A stretch of 9,731 bases of DNA from an uncultured Clostridia bacterium (GTDB lineage Bacteria; Bacillota; Clostridia; Christensenellales; Aristaeellaceae): assembly GCA_934647305.1 (NCBI GenBank), contig CAKUFI010000091.1:1-9731 (forward strand), in the 5' to 3' direction. Of this stretch, positions 6,354-9,731 are shown piece by piece. Numbering within the stretch: the first letter of the stretch is position 1; every line of letters starts with the position of its first letter. The notes under the pieces were generated by a model that was not told where the DNA came from, searched no databases, and saw nothing but the letters and a program-made list of their open reading frames with translations. The position numbers and the translations under genes were made by a program.

Positions 6354-7076
6354 ATGGACTTTCACGGAAAAGCGGCGCTGATCACCGGCGCGTCGAGGGG
6401 CATCGGCCTGGCCACGGCGCTCAACCTGGCCAAAGGCGGCGCGGCGCTGGCGCTGGTCGACCTGAACGAAGAGGGACTGCGGGCCGCGAAGGCGCAGCTC
6501 GAAGCGCTGGGTGCGCGGGTGCTGACCTATCCCTGCGACGTGTCCGACGAGGCGCGCGTGCAGGCGGTCTGCGCGGAGGCGGAGGAAAAGCTGGGCAAGA
6601 TCGACATACTGGTCAACAACGCGGGCATTTACCGCGCCCACTGTGTGCCCTTTGCCGAGTCGGAGAGCGCGTTCTGGCGCGACAAGATCGAGGTCAACAT
6701 CCTGGGCACGATGTACTTCACCCGCGCGCTGCTGCCGGGGATGCTCAGGCGCCATTACGGCCGGATCATCAACCTGGCCTCGGTGGCCGGGGTGTACGGC
6801 ATCGCGAACATGGCCGACTACTCGATGACCAAGGGCGCAATCATCGGCTTCACCCACGCCCTGGCCAAGGAGGTCACCTCTCAGGGCGTGCTGGTCAACG
6901 CCGTCTCGCCCGGCTCGATCGACGACGACCCCGCCAGCATGCCGGTTCACTCGTTCATGGGCCGCGCGGGCTCCTTCGCCGAGTGCGCCGAGGTGATCTG
7001 CTTCCTGGCCAGCGACCAGGCCAGCTACGTCGCCGGGCAGAACTACATCGTCGACGGCTGCCGCCGGAAGATGTAG
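6354..7076 (+). CDS. Short-chain dehydrogenase/reductase (FabG-like)
   Basis: A 240-residue classical SDR, a cytoplasmic NAD(P)-dependent oxidoreductase with a single Rossmann domain. Cofactor motif TGASRGIG is at 11-18, NNAG at 88-91, and the catalytic set N115, S143, Y156 and K160 (YSMTK) is complete. The acidic D37 after the second strand (LVDLNEE) suggests NAD(H) preference, by family knowledge. The C-terminal VDGCRRKM replaces the common VDGG. Similarity is to 3-oxoacyl-ACP reductases and sugar or polyol dehydrogenases; the substrate cannot be told. The start at 6354 is set by GGAGGGG (6341-6347); the ATG at 6318 lies within the -10 box. It is divergent from, and probably controlled by, the cupin-type AraC regulator. 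A single-gene unit with its own terminator. Confidence 0.92.
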   Translation: MDFHGKAALITGASRGIGLATALNLAKGGAALALVDLNEEGLRAAKAQLEALGARVLTYPCDVSDEARVQAVCAEAEEKLGKIDILVNNAGIYRAHCVPFAESESAFWRDKIEVNILGTMYFTRALLPGMLRRHYGRIINLASVAGVYGIANMADYSMTKGAIIGFTHALAKEVTSQGVLVNAVSPGSIDDDPASMPVHSFMGRAGSFAECAEVICFLASDQASYVAGQNYIVDGCRRKM

Positions 7077-7086
7077 CGCGCCTTCG

Positions 7087-7117
7087 GGGAGGGAACCGGT
7101 GCGTTCCCTCCCTTTTC
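7087..7117 (+). terminator. Terminator after the SDR gene
   Basis: GGGAGGGAAC (7087-7096) pairs with GTTCCCTCCC (7103-7112), a perfect 10-bp stem with a 6-nt loop, followed by TTTT (7113-7116). Confidence 0.75.
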
Positions 7118-7151
7118 CGCGCCCGACGCGTCAATTTACACAAAAAATGTA

Positions 7152-7180
7152 TTGACACGCGCCGAATTGCATGGTATAAT
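7152..7180 (+). promoter_or_regulatory. Perfect consensus promoter of tRNA-Leu
   Basis: TTGACA (7152-7157), a 17-bp spacer and TATAAT (7175-7180), with TG one base upstream of the -10 as well. The tRNA begins 15 bp after the -10, so the primary transcript has a short 5' tail for RNase P. Confidence 0.9.
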
Positions 7181-7194
7181 ACCTATCGTTCCGT

Positions 7195-7282
7195 GCGGGA
7201 ATGGCGGAATTGGCAGACGCGCTAGATTCAGGTTCTAGTGTTCGCTAAGGACATGCAGGTTCAAGTCCTGTTTCCCGCACCA
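7195..7282 (+). tRNA. tRNA-Leu (anticodon CAG)
   Basis: The acceptor GCGGGAA (7195-7201) pairs with TTCCCGC (7272-7278), then A and an encoded CCA (7280-7282). The anticodon stem CTAGA/TCTAG encloses TTCAGGT with anticodon CAG at 7229-7231, reading CUG, the favoured Leu codon of this GC-rich window. The long variable arm (about 7239-7254) marks a class II tRNA, and with the CAG anticodon identifies leucine. The T-arm reads CAGG-TTCAAGT-CCTG. All stems are intact. Confidence 0.97.
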
Positions 7283-7283
7283 G

Positions 7284-7326
7284 GCCTTCGGATGAGCAAT
7301 CGTCCGGAGGCTTCTTTCATTTTCGC
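7284..7326 (+). terminator. Terminator directly after tRNA-Leu
   Basis: GCCTTCGGA (7284-7292) pairs with TCCGGAGGC (7303-7311) with one G-U pair, followed by a T-rich tail (TTCTTTCATTTT). It lies between the tRNA and the GNAT gene, so the latter would need read-through or another start. Confidence 0.75.
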
Positions 7327-7354
7327 GCCAAAATACAGCGGAGGTTCTTTGCCG

Positions 7355-7801
7355 ATGGCAGTTACGCTTAAACCCATTACCGAGGACAACTTTCTGGACG
7401 CGTTCCACCTGAAGCTGAAGAAGGAACAGGAGGAATTCGTCTCGCACCCCATCCGCAGCCTGGCGCAGGCCTATGTCTACCGCAGCCAGTGCCAGCCGTT
7501 CGGCGTCTATCACGACGACGAGATGGTCGGCTACGTGATGGTGATCTACGACTACGACGTGCCCGAGTACGACGTCTGGCACATGATGATCGACGAATCG
7601 CAGCAGGGCAAGGGCTATGGCAGGGCCGCGATGCAGCGGGTGCTGGAGTATATCGCAGCCAAACCCTTCGGCGGCTCGAACCGGGTGGCTCTGACCTGCA
7701 GCCAGGCCAACGCCCCCGCACTCGCCCTGTATAAGGCGCTGGGCTTCCGGCCGACCGGCGTGGTCGACGACGACGAGATCGAGCTCGCCCTGACGCTGTA
7801 G
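7355..7801 (+). CDS. GNAT N-acetyltransferase, diamine/spermidine acetyltransferase-like
   Basis: A 148-residue single-domain acetyl-CoA-dependent acetyltransferase. Motif A, the pyrophosphate-binding loop, is QQGKGYGR (83-90) following the strand YDVWHMMID (72-80). The C-terminal NAPALALYKALGFRPTG (119-135) is motif B with the usual tyrosine. The combination of VWHMMID, QGKGYGR and a final short DDDEIELAL strand resembles BltD-type polyamine acetyltransferases, but substrate assignment by motif is weak. The start at 7355 follows GGAGGT (7340-7345) by 9 nt; upstream in-frame codons extend into the tRNA. No own promoter is evident, so expression probably comes by read-through of the tRNA terminator. 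Confidence 0.88.
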   Translation: MAVTLKPITEDNFLDAFHLKLKKEQEEFVSHPIRSLAQAYVYRSQCQPFGVYHDDEMVGYVMVIYDYDVPEYDVWHMMIDESQQGKGYGRAAMQRVLEYIAAKPFGGSNRVALTCSQANAPALALYKALGFRPTGVVDDDEIELALTL

Positions 7802-7918
7802 GCGGCCCCTCGCGGCGCAGGTATGCCCCGTCCGTGCCCGTTTTTCAGGCTCCGCAGGGCGCTTCCGCCGGCCGGAAAAGCGGCCTTACAGCCGCGCAGA
7901 CCCGAATACGGGCATGCG

Positions 7919-7949
7919 AAAAGCGACCGCTGTGTGCGGCCGCTTTTTT
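7919..7949. terminator. Bidirectional terminator between convergent genes
   Basis: AAAAGCG-A-CCGC (7919-7930) pairs with GCGG-C-CGCTTTT (7936-7947), with one A/C mismatch and a TGTGT loop. T-runs flank the stem on both strands. It serves the GNAT gene on plus and the membrane-protein operon (ending at 7961) on minus. Confidence 0.85.
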
Positions 7950-7960
7950 CGTATATGGTT

Positions 7961-8488
7961 TTACTGAGCCTCCTGCGCCTCCGGCTCGGGCTGCGGCGGG
8001 TTGGCAATCGCCTCGCGCAGCGCTTCCTCAAAGGGCGCGTCCATCTGCAGCACGGCGATGCACGTCTGCCCGTCCTTTTTAAAGGCGAGCGCGCGCCGGG
8101 GCAGCGTGCAGCCCGCAAGCGTCAGGTGCTCGACATGCGCGTTTTCGCCGAAGCGGGCCTTGAGCGCAGCCTCGTCGTCCAGGGCGAGCAGGTCGGTCAC
8201 CGGCAGGGCGTAGAGCACCCGGCCGTGGGTCGAGCCCATGGTGCGCTCCAGCACCAGCGTGCCGTCCGACAGGGTATAGCGGTACTCGGCAATGAACCGC
8301 TTCATCACGAAGATCACCAGCACGATGGCCAGCGCCCAGGAAATCAGCTGCAGCGCGCCCATGCCGGAGCGCCGCGCGGCCGACTGCATAATCAGCGCGA
8401 AGATGTACAGCGCCGCGCCCGCGCCCAGCACGCACGCAAACCCCTTGAAGCCCTCCAGGCGCTTGCCGTGCACAATCTGCTGCGTCAT
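7961..8488 (-). CDS. Two-TM membrane protein of unknown function, possible PH-like domain
   Basis: A 175-residue protein I do not recognise. Hydrophobic segments at about 14-35 and 45-63 form a short hairpin in the membrane, with basic residues before each (KRLEGFK; MKRF after the second). The rest (about 68-155) alternates short strands (YRYTLSDGTLVLERTMGSTHGRVLYALPVTDLLAL), which resembles a bacterial PH-like (bPH2/DUF304-type) domain, likely cytoplasmic. The tail (164-175) is Pro/Glu/Gln rich. Its ATG overlaps the TGA of the preceding gene as ATGA, and its Shine-Dalgarno GGGGAGGTG (8505-8497) lies inside that gene, so the two are translationally coupled and probably act together. The PH-like call is an impression from strand pattern only. 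Confidence 0.8.
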   Translation of the reverse strand: MTQQIVHGKRLEGFKGFACVLGAGAALYIFALIMQSAARRSGMGALQLISWALAIVLVIFVMKRFIAEYRYTLSDGTLVLERTMGSTHGRVLYALPVTDLLALDDEAALKARFGENAHVEHLTLAGCTLPRRALAFKKDGQTCIAVLQMDAPFEEALREAIANPPQPEPEAQEAQ

Positions 8489-9231
8489 TCGGCCTGCACC
8501 TCCCCGCCGTAGAGCGTGAACAGCTCGCGGACGACCGCCGCGGCGGTGTCCTGGTTCTGGGAATAGGCCATGATGACGATGTACCGGCCGCTGACCGGGT
8601 AGGAATAGTTCCTCGCCAGGCCCACCAGGCTGTCGGCGGGCAGCGCGTAGACATAGCGGTTGCCGCTGGGCTCGTCGCCCTCGTTATAGGGCGCTTCGTC
8701 GAAGGTCACGTCGTCCAGGTCCACGCCCTCGGTGCTCAGCAAGCCGCTCTCGATGAACGGGTCGAGCGGCGCAATGCCGCACTCGTCCACCAGGCTTTCC
8801 AGCATCTCGCGGGTGACGATGTAAATGTCGCCCTCCTGCGCCGCCAGCATGACCATGTACTTCTGCCCGGCGTAGTAGTCGTCGTTATCCGACACCGTGC
8901 CGGAGTAGTTGATGTTGTAGATGCCCACCTCCTGCAGCGGCACCTCATAATCCGAGGCGGAGGTGTCCACGCCATTTGCCTCGTCCCTGGCCAGTTCATA
9001 CGCCTGACCGGCGGCCAGCAGTGCCTTCTCCGCGTCCGCAGTATTCGACAGGTCGGCATACCCGCCCAGCAGCTCGATGTCCACGCGGCGGGCGTTCGGC
9101 GCCTGATAGCGTGTCACCGTGAAGGTGATCTCGGCCGCGCCCAGCGCCACCAGCACCACCACCAGGTACACCCACCGGCTGTAAAAAAAGTGATTCTTCA
9201 GGTATTCCTTGCTGTACTTCGTCTTGGGCAT
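8485..9231 (-). CDS. Single-pass membrane protein with large extracytoplasmic domain, unknown function
   Basis: A 248-residue protein I do not recognise. A basic N-terminus (KTKYSKEYLKNHFFYSR) precedes one transmembrane segment at about 19-38, which acts as an uncleaved signal anchor; no signal-peptidase or lipobox motif is evident. Residues 45-248 would lie outside the membrane. They are acidic, rich in Asp, Tyr and Asn, with one cysteine (C151), and strand segments such as YMVML, DIYIVT, RYVYALP and RYIVIMAYS. The start is ATG 9231, set by AAGGAGGT (9245-9238) at 6 nt; an upstream in-frame start at 9258 would span that site. It is first in a two-gene operon with the two-TM protein at 8488-7961. 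Control: promoter at 9273-9300 and a LexA-box-like palindrome at 9251-9262 in the leader. Confidence 0.85.
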   Translation of the reverse strand: MPKTKYSKEYLKNHFFYSRWVYLVVVLVALGAAEITFTVTRYQAPNARRVDIELLGGYADLSNTADAEKALLAAGQAYELARDEANGVDTSASDYEVPLQEVGIYNINYSGTVSDNDDYYAGQKYMVMLAAQEGDIYIVTREMLESLVDECGIAPLDPFIESGLLSTEGVDLDDVTFDEAPYNEGDEPSGNRYVYALPADSLVGLARNYSYPVSGRYIVIMAYSQNQDTAAAVVRELFTLYGGEVQAE

Positions 9232-9250
9232 GCACAGACCTCCTTGAGCG

Positions 9251-9262
9251 GAACGCACGTTC
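9251..9262 (-). promoter_or_regulatory. LexA-box-like palindrome in the membrane-operon leader
   Basis: GAACGTGCGTTC on the minus strand fits the core of the Gram-positive LexA (DinR) box, GAACRNRYGTTY. It lies a few bases after the predicted transcription start and before the ribosome-binding site. The outer C and G of the full consensus are absent, and it is the only such site seen in the window. Confidence 0.35.
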
Positions 9263-9272
9263 TCATGTTTCT

Positions 9273-9300
9273 ATTATAACACGAAACGCCGCGTTTTCAA
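9273..9300 (-). promoter_or_regulatory. Promoter of the membrane-protein operon (extended -10)
   Basis: On the minus strand, TTGAAA (9300-9295), a 16-bp spacer and a perfect TATAAT (9278-9273) preceded by TG one base away. The start near 9266 gives a leader of about 35 nt. Confidence 0.75.
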
Positions 9301-9427
9301 GCCTTGGCCGGTTTATTTCTCCTTTTGCCGCGCTCAGGCCACATTGGGGGAGGAACGTTCGAGAGGCGGCCTTTCTGACCGGGCAGTGCCCGGCCCCACT
9401 TGCTGCCGCGTATTCTATCGACGACCA

Positions 9428-9454
9428 TTGGCCGCCATAAACTGGAGCGGCCAA
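9428..9454. repeat. Inverted repeat, 8-bp perfect stem
   Basis: TTGGCCGC (9428-9435) and GCGGCCAA (9447-9454) pair across an 11-nt loop. There is no T-run, so it is not an ordinary terminator. Confidence 0.5.
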
Positions 9455-9462
9455 GGTCTTCG

Positions 9463-9490
9463 AATCCGTCCAGAATTCTCTGGGCGGATT
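9463..9490. repeat. Inverted repeat, 12-bp stem
   Basis: AATCCGTCCAGA (9463-9474) pairs with TCTGGGCGGATT (9479-9490) with a single T-G pair and a 4-nt loop. A short TTTT run (9489-9492) overlaps the stem end, so weak plus-strand terminator activity is possible. Confidence 0.6.
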
Positions 9491-9610
9491 TTCCGTCGGC
9501 GTTGCCGAAATCTGCCTGTTTATGAAGGTGCAAGGGAGATTACATCCTTTTGCGCATCCTTACCCGGAAAGCACTTTGATCCGCGCGGCGAACTAAAATA
9601 AACCGATGCA

Positions 9611-9646
9611 GTTCCCCGAATGAAGTGTCTTCTGTCTTCGGGAAAC
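9611..9646. repeat. Inverted repeat, 10-bp stem
   Basis: GTTCCCCGAA (9611-9620) pairs with TTCGGGAAAC (9637-9646) with one non-Watson-Crick position, around a 16-nt loop that can form an inner GAAG/CTTC pairing (9622-9632). Confidence 0.5.
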
Positions 9647-9658
9647 ACGTCACCCATG

Positions 9659-9731
9659 CCTCCCCTGAAAGGGGAGGTCAGCTTGTCAAAAAAGGTTTTG
9701 ACAAGCTGGTGGACGGGGAAGCAAGCTCCCC
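9659..9731. repeat. Compact multi-hairpin repeat-like element, cut by the window edge
   Basis: Three stems follow one another: CCTCCCC/GGGGAGG (9659-9665 with 9671-9677, 5-nt loop), a perfect 13-bp stem with a 4-nt loop (9679-9691 with 9696-9708), and GGGGA/TCCCC (9715-9719 with 9727-9731). The layout resembles the GC-rich palindromic intergenic repeats (REP-like) common in gut Clostridia. Only one copy is in the window, so being multicopy is inferred. Confidence 0.5.

Larger units (their letters stand above)
9301..9610. other. Intergenic region without a convincing gene, hairpin-rich
   Basis: Short open frames exist on both strands (minus 9533-9297, plus 9344-9601), but they begin with TTG, lack a Shine-Dalgarno site and resemble no family I know. 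What stands out is structure: CCGGGC/GCCCGG (9379-9393), TTGGCCGC/GCGGCCAA (9428-9454) and a 12-bp stem at 9463-9490. It may be a non-coding element, a decayed gene or an intergenic repeat. Confidence 0.5.

Noticed and set aside
6201..6950. Long N-terminal extension of the cupin-type AraC frame through the SDR gene
   Set aside because: It runs antisense to a clear SDR gene and across the araC promoter. The Shine-Dalgarno at 6208-6214 fixes the start at 6200.
9297..9533. 78-codon minus-strand frame and the overlapping 85-codon plus-strand frame (9344-9601)
   Set aside because: Both have TTG starts, no ribosome-binding site and no recognisable family; the minus frame ends inside the -35 box of the membrane operon. 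Kept only as part of the unexplained region.
1..9731. CRISPR array, transposase, phage or toxin-antitoxin genes
   Set aside because: No regularly spaced repeats and no such protein motifs were seen on either strand.

Overview
The window looks like a chromosomal housekeeping segment from a high-GC Clostridia-type Firmicute, probably a gut lineage such as Christensenellales or Oscillospirales. The evidence is strong Shine-Dalgarno sites before nearly every gene, near-consensus sigma-A promoters (TTGACA, 17 bp, TATAAT/TATACT), intrinsic terminators, a YhbD/DUF4004 protein and a greA-lysS operon. The lineage is inferred from gene content and base composition; no marker gene settles it.

Layout. 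Positions 1-234 are a divergent control region. A minus-strand promoter and leader leaves the window on the left and has the look of an rRNA operon leader. A plus-strand promoter drives a DUF4004 gene (235-861). Next come greA (1036-1509), with a terminator-like hairpin in its leader, and lysS (1534-3489), whose lysyl-tRNA synthetase carries an extra C-terminal EMAP/Trbp111-type tRNA-binding domain. After a hairpin terminator, a small ABM-family monooxygenase-like gene (3558-3884) is tightly coupled to a NUDIX hydrolase gene (3898-4434). A GyrI-domain AraC regulator (4523-5398) converges on a second, cupin-type AraC regulator (5457-6200, minus). The second regulator diverges from a short-chain dehydrogenase (6354-7076), and their shared 153-bp gap holds two promoters and a 21-bp-spaced direct repeat. 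A tRNA-Leu(CAG) gene (7195-7282) with its own perfect promoter and terminator precedes a GNAT acetyltransferase (7355-7801). On the minus strand, two unrecognised membrane-protein genes (9231-8485 and 8488-7961) overlap by ATGA and form an operon.

The last ~430 bp (9301-9731) has no convincing gene but is rich in hairpins and ends in a compact multi-stem repeat cut by the window edge.

How it fits together. The core is translation and transcription: rRNA leader, greA, lysS and tRNA-Leu. The middle is accessory metabolism and regulation. I found no defence system, CRISPR array, transposase or phage gene. The best leads are the LysRS fusion, the greA leader attenuator, the AraC/SDR operator candidate, a LexA-box-like palindrome in front of the membrane operon, and the structured right-hand end.
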